Source: Ruminococcus sp.
GTDB taxonomy: Bacteria > Bacillota > Clostridia > Oscillospirales > Ruminococcaceae
Direction of reading: 5' to 3'
Length of the DNA stretch: 42,397 bases
Assembly: GCA_017519145.1 (NCBI GenBank)
Contig: JAFWTA010000014.1
Coordinates: 1-42,397, forward strand
Position 1 is the first letter of the stretch. Each line of letters starts with the position of its first letter. Positions 33,678-42,054 of this stretch are shown here, piece by piece. A program made the translations under genes and the position numbers. The notes under the pieces were generated by a model, which worked only from the letters and a program-made list of their open reading frames with translations, did not search any database and was not told the DNA's origin.

Positions 33678-33704
33678 AAATAACAGAGAGACAAATAAAC
33701 TTGT

Positions 33705-33732
33705 ACAGCGGCGGCAGAAATGCTGCCGCTGT
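33705..33732 (+). terminator. Hairpin between paralogues B and C
   Basis: A GC-rich stem of 12 bp with one mismatch (33705-33716/33721-33732) and a 4-nt loop, about 28 nt after paralogue B. The tail lacks a clear T-run, so termination may be partial. Confidence 0.45.
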
Positions 33733-33860
33733 CACAAATATCATGAAAGTCAGGCATTTCTTTCAATTCTGAAAAGGGAATGGTATCAACAGGAGAGTTT
33801 TGTTGCTTTGCATCACTGTTTATAGCCGGATTTCATAACACTTTGCTGATGGAGGTAAAA

Positions 33861-34571
33861 ATGTTAGCACTGAATTGTATGTTTAACCCCTTTATTATTA
33901 TTTTCATACTCATACTCGCGATACCCTTCGTGGCGCTGACCATGTTTTTATTTAGTAAAATATCCGGTATCGGCGACATCATGTCTGAGTCCAATAACCT
34001 TGTGCAGCGTGAGAACAGTACCCAAAAATTCCTTGTATACGACCCTTCCTTCAACGAGAGGGAATTCATCATATATGTTTCCAACCTCTACGCAGAGTAC
34101 AGAAGCTGTCAGGACAACAAGGACGTTTCTGCACTGCGTACAAAGCTGACGGAAGCCCTGTTTTCACAGCTGGAGATGCAGACCGAGGAGCTCCGCAGGA
34201 GCGGTCTCACCACACACACCGAGCAAATGACCTTAGTAAACTCGTGGATACTGTGCTGGAAGCACGAAAACGAAAGAGATATCCTTCCCGTAAGGCTTGA
34301 TATCGAGCTCTGTGAATACACCACCAACGACGCCACAGGCGAGGTGGTGAGCGGCGACAGAAACACCCGTCACCTGATCGCTCCCGTGCTGGAGCTTGCA
34401 AGAACCGCCGATACCCAGTCTGTTGAATTTGTGGACAAGGAGCTCATCATCTGCCCGAAATGCGGCGGCGAGGTTGAGGTGGAGCAGCACGGCAAGTGCC
34501 CCTACTGCGGAAACCTTATCAGATCCTCAAAATTTGACTGGGTACTCAGCAGTATAAGCTCAGGCAGATAA
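33861..34571 (+). CDS. Tim44-like/zinc-ribbon protein (paralogue C)
   Basis: A 236-residue, more diverged third paralogue. It lacks the signal peptide and the DFGDF motif and instead starts with one transmembrane helix (about 8-32). The Tim44-like domain begins VYDPSFNEREFIIYVSNLYAEY, and the zinc ribbon has CPKCG and CPYCG followed by SSKFDWVLSSI, matching the C-terminal tail of A and B. The start at 33861 has GGAGGT 4-5 nt upstream. Function unknown. Confidence 0.8.
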   Translation: MLALNCMFNPFIIIFILILAIPFVALTMFLFSKISGIGDIMSESNNLVQRENSTQKFLVYDPSFNEREFIIYVSNLYAEYRSCQDNKDVSALRTKLTEALFSQLEMQTEELRRSGLTTHTEQMTLVNSWILCWKHENERDILPVRLDIELCEYTTNDATGEVVSGDRNTRHLIAPVLELARTADTQSVEFVDKELIICPKCGGEVEVEQHGKCPYCGNLIRSSKFDWVLSSISSGR

Positions 34572-34589
34572 TTCTTTCCCACCATAACT

Positions 34590-34721
34590 ATGAATAAAGT
34601 GAATGCTTTTATGCAGCTCACGGCAAATATCAGCATAAACGATATCGCACCCCACGCCTTTATCATTTCCTGTATCATTACAATAGTCGGGATCATCGCT
34701 GCTATCATAGCAAAGCTTTGA
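34590..34721 (+). CDS. Possible 43-residue membrane peptide
   Basis: A short frame (MNKVNAFMQL...) with one C-terminal hydrophobic helix of repeated Ile residues. No convincing Shine-Dalgarno precedes it. It lies between paralogue C and the Spo0A-like gene. It may be a real small membrane protein or noise. Confidence 0.3.
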   Translation: MNKVNAFMQLTANISINDIAPHAFIISCIITIVGIIAAIIAKL

Positions 34722-34797
34722 CCGGATGATAACCAATATTAATATATGACAGAAACGGCTTCCGATGACCTCGGGAGCCTTTAACACCGGAGGATAT

Positions 34798-35481
34798 ATG
34801 CAGAAAAACCTGCTTATTTTCGACAACTCTCCCTCTATCGGCAGGATAATCGCCCGACGCTGTGTAAGTGCCGGGCTGTCTGCCGAGTGCTGCCGTCCGT
34901 CCGTGCAGCTTATCACGGGCAGGGCTCCCTTTACGGGATATGACGGCATACTGCTGTTCACCTACCGCGCCGACGAGAGGCTTCTCGAGCTTGTCCGCAG
35001 AGAGTCAGAAAGCGGCAGAGCTGTATTCATAGGGCTGTACACGCCCTCGGCGGCGGTCAGGAGCCGCTTCAGACGGGCAGGCGCTGCAAAGATATTCATT
35101 ATGCCCTGCTCGCTGCCCGATATATGCGTAAGTATACTCCTCCACCTCAGCCGCGGCTGCTCTCCTGCGGAAAGGATAGAGCTTTTTCTGGAGGAGACAG
35201 GCTTCCCGGGAAGGCTCAGCGGCTTTCACTACCTTGCAAAGGCTGCGGAGCTGTGCATGGCTGCTCCTCAGAGGCTGTGGGGCGGCATGGGCGGTATCTA
35301 TGAGGAGACCGCCGAAAGCTTTTCCACATCTCCAAAGCTTGTGGAAAGAGCCATGAGAAACCTCAGCTCGCATATCACGGAAAACGGCGCCCTCACAAGA
35401 CTCACCGAGGGCAGACTTGCCGAAAAGCCCACAAATACCGAGCTTATCTGCGCGGTATGTGATATGTTTTCGAGATTGTAA
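34798..35481 (+). CDS. Spo0A-like DNA-binding protein with degenerate receiver domain
   Basis: A 227-residue protein. The C-terminal half (about 125-225) matches the Spo0A effector domain as I know it: LEETGFPGRLSGFHYL, a recognition-helix segment SPKLVERAMRNLSSHI and a terminal KPTNTELICAV. The N-terminal half has the receiver length and strand pattern (LLIFDNS, DGILLFTY, AAKIFIMPCS), but the phospho-acceptor Asp position is F54 and the conserved Lys before Pro is M102. It probably cannot be phosphorylated. It may bind 0A-box-like sites constitutively or respond to another signal. Start at 34798 with GGAGGA upstream. It is followed by an independent promoter. Confidence 0.82.
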   Translation: MQKNLLIFDNSPSIGRIIARRCVSAGLSAECCRPSVQLITGRAPFTGYDGILLFTYRADERLLELVRRESESGRAVFIGLYTPSAAVRSRFRRAGAAKIFIMPCSLPDICVSILLHLSRGCSPAERIELFLEETGFPGRLSGFHYLAKAAELCMAAPQRLWGGMGGIYEETAESFSTSPKLVERAMRNLSSHITENGALTRLTEGRLAEKPTNTELICAVCDMFSRL

Positions 35482-35531
35482 AATATGTATATATGAAAGT
35501 TCACTGAGTTTAAAAAAATAACGGAATTTGA

Positions 35532-35560
35532 TTGACATTTTCCGCTCTTTGCGGTATAAT
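35532..35560 (+). promoter_or_regulatory. Perfect-consensus promoter of the two-component/HtrA genes
   Basis: -35 TTGACA (35532-35537), 17-bp spacer, -10 TATAAT (35555-35560), about 44 bp before the response-regulator ATG. Confidence 0.9.
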
Positions 35561-35603
35561 TAACTTAATATAATGTTTGATACGGAAGGAAGGTATTAAA
35601 ACA

Positions 35604-36311
35604 ATGGCCAACGAAAAAAATCCCAAAGTCCTCATAGTTGACGATGATAAGAATATATGCGATCTTCTCAGACTCTATCTCGAAAAGGACGGATACAGCG
35701 TTCTTTTATGCCATGACGGCGACGACGCTGTCGTTAAATTCAAAGCTCTGAGCCCCGATATGGTGCTTCTCGATATAATGCTCCCCGGAAAGGACGGCTG
35801 GCAGGTATGCCGCGAGATCAGAAAGATCTCAAATGTCCCGATAATCATGATAACTGCCAAGGGCGAGACCATCGACAAGGTCATCGGTCTTGAACTTGGT
35901 GCCGATGACTATATAGTAAAGCCCTTCGACGCAAAGGAGGTCATTGCCCGTATCAACGCCGTTACACGCCGCGTAGGCACAGGTATGGCTGAGCCCGAGT
36001 CAAAGGAAGTCCACTACGACAAGCTCTCTGTCAATATGGACAGCTATGAGCTGAAGGTCAACGGCAGGAATATCGATACCCCCCCTAAGGAACTGGAGCT
36101 TCTTTATTACCTTGCTTCCAATCCCAACAGAGTTTATACCCGTGACCAGCTTCTTGATGAGGTCTGGGGCTTCGAATACTACGGCGACTCCAGAACTATC
36201 GACGTTCACATCAAGCGTCTCCGCGAAAAGCTGGAGGGCGTTTCCGATAAGTGGACCCTCAAGACAGTATGGGGCGTAGGCTACAAATTTGAAGCAGAAG
36301 AAGAGGAATAA
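35604..36311 (+). CDS. OmpR/PhoB-family response regulator
   Basis: A 235-residue two-component regulator. The receiver has IVDDDKNIC, the phospho-acceptor in MVLLDIMLPGKDGW, the switch Thr in MITAKG and the Lys in YIVKPFD. The C-terminal winged helix has PPKELELLYYLASNPNRVYTR-type and DSRTIDVHIKRLREKL segments. It is fully equipped for phosphorylation. The start at 35604 follows GGAAGG. The partner kinase gene follows after 66 bp, with a hairpin between them. Confidence 0.95.
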   Translation: MANEKNPKVLIVDDDKNICDLLRLYLEKDGYSVLLCHDGDDAVVKFKALSPDMVLLDIMLPGKDGWQVCREIRKISNVPIIMITAKGETIDKVIGLELGADDYIVKPFDAKEVIARINAVTRRVGTGMAEPESKEVHYDKLSVNMDSYELKVNGRNIDTPPKELELLYYLASNPNRVYTRDQLLDEVWGFEYYGDSRTIDVHIKRLREKLEGVSDKWTLKTVWGVGYKFEAEEEE

Positions 36312-36334
36312 GCTCTCATTAACTTCAAAGCATA

Positions 36335-36360
36335 AAGGGGACGCTCAGTCCCCTTATTTT
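36335..36360 (+). terminator. Hairpin between response regulator and kinase genes
   Basis: Arms 36335-36341 and 36349-36355 form a 7-bp stem with a 7-nt loop, followed by ATTTT. It could terminate part of the transcripts and make regulator more abundant than kinase (inference). Confidence 0.5.
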
Positions 36361-36377
36361 GTATTGAGGTGATACCC

Positions 36378-37844
36378 TTGAAAAACAAAAAAAGCTCTTA
36401 TGACAAGCTTTTCATATTCATAGCTGTTATACTTCTGTCGCTGAATATAGTTATAGGTGTTATACTTATAACCGTCAGCTCAGCAGTATACAAGTCCACC
36501 AAGCTGGACGAGCTCCAGTCCATAGGCGACCTGTTCATAAGCTGTATGCAGGACAATTACCTTGTGACAAGAGACACACGCTCCGAGACCACCAAGAACC
36601 TGCATAAGAAGTTCTCGTCAAAGTACCATCTGATGATATATATTTACGATGAGAACGGCAACTGCGTCCTCTCCGACGCCGATTACAAGGAAGAACCCAA
36701 AAAGGTGGTAAAGAACAGCTCAAAGATGACCGTGGCAGAGGTGGAAAAGCTCAGCAAAAAAGACTTCCTTGATATCGAAAGCAGCAATATCTCCGCCAAT
36801 GAGCCCTATATGCTCTACGGCACCTGCTTTTTCCTCAGCGGCGAGAACGACCTCGTCCCGTCAAGGATGTTCGCGAAGATATACGCAAAATCAAACGATA
36901 TCAATTCCTTCTCGGTCAAGATAGCCGTGTTCTATACACTGTTCTGTGCACTGAGCCTTGCCGTTCAGCTTTTGCTTATAAAGCGCAGGTTCAACAAGCT
37001 GTCCGCCTATGAGAACGAGTTCAGACGCATAAGCGAGATGTACGCCAAGCACGACTTCTCAGAGCAGATATCCACCGACATCCCCTATACCACTCCTGAG
37101 ATAGCCGACTACGTCAACGCAGTCGCTGCGGACGTCGCAAAAAGCGAGGAGACCAGCAAGACCTTCATCGCCAATGTATCCCACGAGCTGAGAACTCCTA
37201 TCACCACCATCGGCGGATTTGTTGACGGTATCCTCGACGGCACCATCCCCAAGACCAGACAAAACGAATACCTCGTGCTTGTTTCAAAGGAGATAAAGCG
37301 CCTGCGCATACTCATCTCCTCCATGCTCAATATGTCAAGATTTGAGACAGGTACTCTCAGACCCAATTTCCGCGACGTAAACCTGACAGAAATAGTCATT
37401 CAGACCGTTCTCATGTTCGAGAAGAAGATAGAGGACAAAAACCTGGAGGTAGAGGGTCTCGGCAGCGAGCGTATGTCCGCTGAGGTGGACCCCGACCTTA
37501 TCCAGCAGGTAGTTTATAACCTTGTGGAAAACGCCGTAAAATTCATAAATACGGGAGGTACCCTCTCCTTCAGATTTGAGCGTTCCATAAACGGTATATG
37601 CACCATCGGCATAAAGAATACGGGCGAGGGTCTCAAAAACGACGAGATATCACAGGTCTTCGACCGCTTCTACAAGACCGACTCCTCCCGCGGCAAGGAC
37701 ACTACGGGTCTGGGTCTGGGTCTTGCCATCTCACGAAAGATAGTTCATCTCCACCACGGTCACATCGTTGTAAAGAGCGTGTACGGAGAATATACGGAGT
37801 TTCTCATACAGATACCCGAGAAACAGCCTAAAAAGAAAGGATAA
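36378..37844 (+). CDS. Sensor histidine kinase
   Basis: A 488-residue membrane kinase. Two transmembrane helices (about 10-32 and 180-202) flank an extracytoplasmic sensor domain. Then come a HAMP-like linker, a HisKA domain with FIANVSHELRTPITTIGG (phospho-His), and the HATPase domain with an N-box VVYNLVENAVKF and a G-box TGLGLGLAISRKI. The start is the TTG at 36378, 6 nt after TGAGGTGA; the GTG at 36369 lies inside that site. It pairs with the regulator at 35604; the stop lies 3 bp before the HtrA gene. Confidence 0.93.
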   Translation: MKNKKSSYDKLFIFIAVILLSLNIVIGVILITVSSAVYKSTKLDELQSIGDLFISCMQDNYLVTRDTRSETTKNLHKKFSSKYHLMIYIYDENGNCVLSDADYKEEPKKVVKNSSKMTVAEVEKLSKKDFLDIESSNISANEPYMLYGTCFFLSGENDLVPSRMFAKIYAKSNDINSFSVKIAVFYTLFCALSLAVQLLLIKRRFNKLSAYENEFRRISEMYAKHDFSEQISTDIPYTTPEIADYVNAVAADVAKSEETSKTFIANVSHELRTPITTIGGFVDGILDGTIPKTRQNEYLVLVSKEIKRLRILISSMLNMSRFETGTLRPNFRDVNLTEIVIQTVLMFEKKIEDKNLEVEGLGSERMSAEVDPDLIQQVVYNLVENAVKFINTGGTLSFRFERSINGICTIGIKNTGEGLKNDEISQVFDRFYKTDSSRGKDTTGLGLGLAISRKIVHLHHGHIVVKSVYGEYTEFLIQIPEKQPKKKG

Positions 37845-37847
37845 TCA

Positions 37848-39494
37848 ATGGACGAAAGAAATAATTTCTTCGGCAGCGACTCTCAGCAGCCATATGTACC
37901 GAAGCATGAAAAGCCTGCCTCTGAAAGCTCCTACGGCAGCAGCGATATGCAGGACTACAGGCAGCAGCAGCCCTCAGGCTACGGCAGCCGTCCCACACCG
38001 CCCCCCTATGAGCAGCAGGGCAGCAGCTACGGTCAGCCCTCTCCTCCTCCCTATGCAGCCCCTCAGCAGGGCTACGGTCAGCCCGCAGGCAACAGCCCTC
38101 AGTATGGCGGCTACCCGCGGCAGGGAGACTATTCACAACAGGGCAGCGGCTACGGTCAGGGAGGATATAACCGACAGCCAAACGGCTACGGACAGCCTGA
38201 TTATAATCAGCCCCGCCGCCCCGTATACGATAAGTTCATGTATGAGCCCATCGGCTTTGAGGAGCTGGAAAAAGGCTCCCCTTCCATAGAAGACATTGAT
38301 GATACAAAGCTGAAGGGCAGAAACAATACGGCTATAAAACGACTGTTTGCTGCACTGGTCATCCTCGCAGCAGGTCTTTCCGTATTCGGCATAGTCCACG
38401 ACATCGTGAAGAGCGACTCCATTGTGGATAAGATAGGCTCTCCTCAGGCAGTTGTGCTCTATAAGGAACACAAACCCGACGGCGCCAATGATGACAGTAA
38501 CTACAAGGACGCCAGCGGCAGGTACACTCCCGAGGGCGCAGCAGCTCTCGTAAGACCTTCCATCGTCAAGATCTACACCTATGCCGACTATGCAGGCTAC
38601 TCTGCAAAACGTCCGCTGGGCACAGGCTCGGGCATTGTCCTCAACGAGGACGGCTATATCGTCACAAATGCCCATGTTCTTGAGGCTGAGGGATATCACA
38701 GGATAGAGACCATGGACGGCGACTTCTACGACGCCAAGATCGTCGGCAGGGACGCAAAGACCGATATCGCCGTAATAAAGGTCAATGCCGAGGGACTTGT
38801 TCCCGCTACGCTGGGCGACTCAGATGAAGCAGTTGTCGGCGAGACAGTTATCGCTATCGGAAACCCTGCAAACCTTTCCAGCACCGTTACCGACGGTATC
38901 GTATCCGCCGTTAACCGTAAAATAAGAAGCGATTCCACCGGCTTTGAGATGGACTGCATACAGACCAATGCCGAGATAAGCCCCGGCAACTCCGGCGGCG
39001 CTCTGGTCAATATGTACGGTCAGGTAATAGGCATCACCTCCTCAAAGTACGTCAGCAACGACCTTGAGGGTCTGGGCTTCGCTATAACCATTAATGAAGC
39101 TTATCCCGTTATTGAGGAGCTTGCCAAGAACGGCTTCGTTGCAGGCCGCTTCAGGATAGGCATACACCTCATAGATATGGCATCGGAGTCAAAGCTTGCC
39201 ACCATTGAGGAAAAGCTGGGCTTTGAGCTTCCCGACGACTTCAAGGGCGTATACATCGATGAGATAGACAAGGAATGCGATATTGCCAACACCGAGCTGA
39301 AGGAGGGCGACTTCATCACCGAGATAAACGGCAAGACTGTCACCACCTACGACGAGCTCTATGACACCATCAGCAGCCAGTTCGAGGCAGGAGACAAGGT
39401 GCCTGCTACCTGTGCTCACGTTGACAAGGACGGCAATGTGAGATACTATAATATAGAGTTCAAGCTCATGGAAGACACCTCGGGCAATTATTGA
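37848..39494 (+). CDS. Membrane-anchored HtrA/DegP serine protease
   Basis: A 548-residue HtrA-family protease. The first 160 residues are a cytoplasmic Gln/Gly/Pro/Tyr-rich disordered tail with many SYGQP/GYGQ-type units. A transmembrane helix (about 163-184) follows, then the trypsin-like domain outside: H276 in TNAHV, D306 in TDIAVIK and S382 in PGNSGGAL. A C-terminal PDZ domain begins around VYIDEIDKE. HtrA proteases remove misfolded proteins in the envelope. It follows the kinase gene by 3 bp, which fits a CssRS-HtrA-like stress circuit (inference). The long tail is unusual for the family. Confidence 0.95.
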   Translation: MDERNNFFGSDSQQPYVPKHEKPASESSYGSSDMQDYRQQQPSGYGSRPTPPPYEQQGSSYGQPSPPPYAAPQQGYGQPAGNSPQYGGYPRQGDYSQQGSGYGQGGYNRQPNGYGQPDYNQPRRPVYDKFMYEPIGFEELEKGSPSIEDIDDTKLKGRNNTAIKRLFAALVILAAGLSVFGIVHDIVKSDSIVDKIGSPQAVVLYKEHKPDGANDDSNYKDASGRYTPEGAAALVRPSIVKIYTYADYAGYSAKRPLGTGSGIVLNEDGYIVTNAHVLEAEGYHRIETMDGDFYDAKIVGRDAKTDIAVIKVNAEGLVPATLGDSDEAVVGETVIAIGNPANLSSTVTDGIVSAVNRKIRSDSTGFEMDCIQTNAEISPGNSGGALVNMYGQVIGITSSKYVSNDLEGLGFAITINEAYPVIEELAKNGFVAGRFRIGIHLIDMASESKLATIEEKLGFELPDDFKGVYIDEIDKECDIANTELKEGDFITEINGKTVTTYDELYDTISSQFEAGDKVPATCAHVDKDGNVRYYNIEFKLMEDTSGNY

Positions 39495-39889
39495 TCCATA
39501 AGACCTTTCGGGCGTTTTGAGTTAACGCCTGCAACTCCCCCTGCTGCACCGCATATGGTCAGCAGGAGGAGCTTTTTTATGCCTGAGGGCTCACCTGTGA
39601 GAACTATCCCTGCCGCTGCAATGACGACATACATGACAGCTCCGCAGAGAGAGCCCCCGAAAAGCCCTTTCCTGCGCCTGTACTTCCCGTAGACATAGGC
39701 GCCGATACAGGCACCTGCCCCGAGGGAGAAGCCCGCAAACGCCGATGAGAGTCCCATATCCCCGAGGACATAGTATATGAGCGCCGCAGACAATACCGCA
39801 GCCGCTGCTGTACAGGCAAGTCCGCAGCATACAGCTGCTGTCATACTGAGGATGCCGCTTGCCCACAGGCTTTTTCTGTGTCTGCGCAT
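39488..39889 (-). CDS. TIGR04086-type membrane protein
   Basis: A 133-residue protein with four transmembrane segments (about 12-38, 43-65, 78-98 and 104-122) and glycine-rich helix motifs. This matches the TIGR04086 family, which is often found beside yajC in Clostridia. It overlaps the HtrA 3' end by 7 bp in a convergent arrangement. Its Shine-Dalgarno GGAGG (39896-39900) is part of the stem of the yajC terminator, and the U-tract runs straight into the ATG. Confidence 0.8.
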   Translation of the reverse strand: MRRHRKSLWASGILSMTAAVCCGLACTAAAAVLSAALIYYVLGDMGLSSAFAGFSLGAGACIGAYVYGKYRRRKGLFGGSLCGAVMYVVIAAAGIVLTGEPSGIKKLLLLTICGAAGGVAGVNSKRPKGLMDQ

Positions 39890-39932
39890 AAAAAACCTCC
39901 GTCATAGAATACTGTGTAATTCTATGCGGAGG
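39890..39932 (-). terminator. yajC terminator containing the Shine-Dalgarno of the next gene
   Basis: A 14-bp stem with one bulged base: 39896-39901 pairs with 39927-39932, and 39903-39910 pairs with 39919-39926, leaving an 8-nt loop. On the minus strand the stem is followed by T6 (39890-39895) and then ATG. The 3' arm carries the GGAGG for the TIGR04086-type gene. Confidence 0.85.
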
Positions 39933-39941
39933 TATTTGTTT

Positions 39942-40466
39942 TTATTCTTCTTCGTCGTCCTTCTTCTTGTTTTTCTTCTTGGACTTATTGTCTGCATCCT
40001 CATCGTCGTCAACGACTGCTGCTGCGGCAACTGCTGATGACTTCTTACCCGATGCCTTTGCTTCCTTGATACGCTCTGCTGCGGTAACGTTCTCGGTGAT
40101 AGCCCAGTTCTTTATTCTGAGCTTGTGCTTTGCGCCGCCTGTCTCGATAACGACTGTATCCTCGCCCACGCTTACAACGATACCAACGATACCGCCGCCT
40201 GTAACGATCTCATCGCCTACCTGAAGGCTCTCCTGCATCTCCTTGAGCTCTCTGTCGCGCTTCTTCTGGGGTCTGATAGCCATAAAGTAGAGCAGCACAA
40301 ACATGATGATGAGCATAAGGGGCATTGAAAGCAAGCTCATACCGCCGGGCTGCTGAGTGTTTGCTGCGGATGACTCTCCCTCTGCAAATGCGTTGAGAGC
40401 TGTAGAACCTGCCATAGCCATTGTACAAACAGCTGCGGCAAGAGAGGATATTATCTTCTTATTCAT
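39942..40466 (-). CDS. yajC: Preprotein translocase subunit YajC
   Basis: A 174-residue YajC. The core has the single transmembrane helix (about 47-66) followed by RPQKKRDRELKEMQESLQVGD and the GDEIVTGGGIVGIVVSVGEDTVVIE beta-barrel segment. It assists SecDF-SecYEG. It is longer than the usual ~100 residues: the N-terminus looks like a signal peptide (1-28, SALNAFA-like cleavage) and the C-terminus is an Ala/Lys/Asp/Glu-rich tail ending KKDDEEE. It has its own promoter and a terminator overlapping the next gene. Confidence 0.93.
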   Translation of the reverse strand: MNKKIISSLAAAVCTMAMAGSTALNAFAEGESSAANTQQPGGMSLLSMPLMLIIMFVLLYFMAIRPQKKRDRELKEMQESLQVGDEIVTGGGIVGIVVSVGEDTVVIETGGAKHKLRIKNWAITENVTAAERIKEAKASGKKSSAVAAAAVVDDDEDADNKSKKKNKKKDDEEE

Positions 40467-40509
40467 GTTATTTCTCCTATCGTTCGGGATTGTATTTCAT
40501 ACAATGGTT

Positions 40510-40538
40510 ATTATAACACATCTCGGTGAGTTTTGCAA
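40510..40538 (-). promoter_or_regulatory. Sigma-A promoter of yajC
   Basis: On the minus strand, -35 TTGCAA (40533-40538), 17-bp spacer, consensus -10 TATAAT (40510-40515), about 44 bp before the ATG at 40466. Confidence 0.8.
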
Positions 40539-40581
40539 GTACTTTTTCACCGATTTTCCGCATTTTTTATAGGCATATCGC

Positions 40582-40614
40582 AAAAAAGAGCCGCTCCCTT
40601 TACGGGAACGGCTC
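40582..40614 (-). terminator. Terminator of the rpsD-rpoA-rplQ transcript
   Basis: A strong 11-bp stem with one G-U pair (40588-40614 overall), followed on the minus strand by T6 (40582-40587), about 20 nt after the rplQ stop. Confidence 0.92.
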
Positions 40615-40632
40615 CTGTCGTTATATCTCTGA

Positions 40633-40974
40633 TCAAACGAGCTTGATGATAGCCATTTCAGCGGCGTCACCGCGGCGGGGACCGATCTTAACGATCTGTG
40701 TGTAACCACCGTTTCTCTCTGCATACTTGGGAGCGATCTCGTCGATAAGCTTCTTAGCAACGGACTCCTTTGTGATGTAAGAGAACACCTGACGCTTGGA
40801 GTGCAGATCATCATTTTTACCGATAGTGATCATTTTTTCTGCAACTGCACGAACTTCCTTAGCTCTTGTAACGGTAGTTTCGATCTGACCGTTCTCAAGC
40901 AGGAAAGTAACCATGCCTCTGAGCATAGCCTTTCTATGATCAGATGTTCTGCCCAGTTTTCTTGTACCCGGCAT
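40633..40974 (-). CDS. rplQ: 50S ribosomal protein L17
   Basis: A 113-residue L17 of normal length, with [20 protein letters not shown] at the N-terminus and MAIIKLV at the C-terminus. It binds 23S rRNA in the large subunit. The start at 40974 is the family-typical MPGTRK, 8 nt from AGGAG; the GTG 9 nt upstream is rejected. It is the last gene of the alpha operon. Confidence 0.98.
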   Translation of the reverse strand: MPGTRKLGRTSDHRKAMLRGMVTFLLENGQIETTVTRAKEVRAVAEKMITIGKNDDLHSKRQVFSYITKESVAKKLIDEIAPKYAERNGGYTQIVKIGPRRGDAAEMAIIKLV

Positions 40975-41022
40975 TGTATTCACTCCTTTTTATAGTGGTG
41001 CGCTAAACGCACGATTTATGGT

Positions 41023-41988
41023 TTATTCCTCTTCGGAGGAGAGGTCAAAGCCCAGTGACTGGAGCTTTTCCTTGACCTCGTCGAAGGACTTCTTTCCAAG
41101 GTTTCTAACCTTCATCATTTCTTCCTCAGACTTATTGATCAAGTCATCTACGGTATTGATACCTGCACGCTTCAGACAATTGAATGAACGTACAGATAAG
41201 TCAAGATCCTCAATGGTCATCTCAAGGATTTTTTCCTTACCCTTCTCATCCTTTTCAACAAGGACCTCAGCCAGTCCTGCCTCTTCTGAGAGGTCGATGA
41301 ACAGCTTCAGATGCTCGTTGAGGAGATTGGCTGCCTGTGATAAAGCTTCCTTAGCGGAGATGGTACCGTCTGTCCATACCTCCATGGTAAGCTTATCATA
41401 GTCGGTGACCTGACCGAGTCGTGTATCCTCTACGGTGTAATTCACCTTAAGAACAGGAGTATAGATGCTGTCTACGGCGATAACGTCAACGGGGAGGTTG
41501 ATCTGCTTCTTGTTTCTTTCTGCGGAAACGTAGCCTCTTCCTCTGTCGATGGTGATCTCCATATAGAGCTTTGCGTCCTTACCCAGTGTAGCGATGTGCA
41601 TACCGGGATCGAGGATATTCACCTCAGAGTCGGTTTTTATATCGCCGGCAGTAATTTCACATTCGCCCTCTGCCTCTATATATACTGTCTTAGGGCCTTC
41701 GCCGTAAAGCTTAGCCGTCAGTCCTTTAATACTGAGGATTATTTCGGTAACGTCTTCTTTTACGCCCGGAATAGTTGACAACTCATGGTGTACTGTACCA
41801 TCCTTGCCCGAAAGCTTTACAGATGTTACAGCCACACCCGGAAGTGAGGAGAGCAGCACACGTCTGAGGCTGTTTCCAAGTGTAATACCGTATCCACGCT
41901 CCAGCGGTGCTAAAACGAATTTGCCGTATTTGCCGTCACTTTTAAGCTCGACGATCTCAATATCAGGCTTATTAATTTTTTCCAGCAT
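41023..41988 (-). CDS. rpoA: RNA polymerase alpha subunit
   Basis: A 321-residue alpha subunit with both domains. The N-terminal dimerisation domain has [21 protein letters not shown] linker follows near residue 230, and then the C-terminal domain with [20 protein letters not shown], the UP-element and activator contact region. The start at 41988 follows AGGAGG; an upstream in-frame GTG/ATG-like codon is rejected. It lies between rpsD and rplQ, the usual order in Firmicutes. Confidence 0.98.
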   Translation of the reverse strand: MLEKINKPDIEIVELKSDGKYGKFVLAPLERGYGITLGNSLRRVLLSSLPGVAVTSVKLSGKDGTVHHELSTIPGVKEDVTEIILSIKGLTAKLYGEGPKTVYIEAEGECEITAGDIKTDSEVNILDPGMHIATLGKDAKLYMEITIDRGRGYVSAERNKKQINLPVDVIAVDSIYTPVLKVNYTVEDTRLGQVTDYDKLTMEVWTDGTISAKEALSQAANLLNEHLKLFIDLSEEAGLAEVLVEKDEKGKEKILEMTIEDLDLSVRSFNCLKRAGINTVDDLINKSEEEMMKVRNLGKKSFDEVKEKLQSLGFDLSSEEE

Positions 41989-42054
41989 AAAAACCCTCCT
42001 ATTTCGCAATTAATGTTGATTTCGAATACTGACGCTTCAAGTATATCCCTTTGA

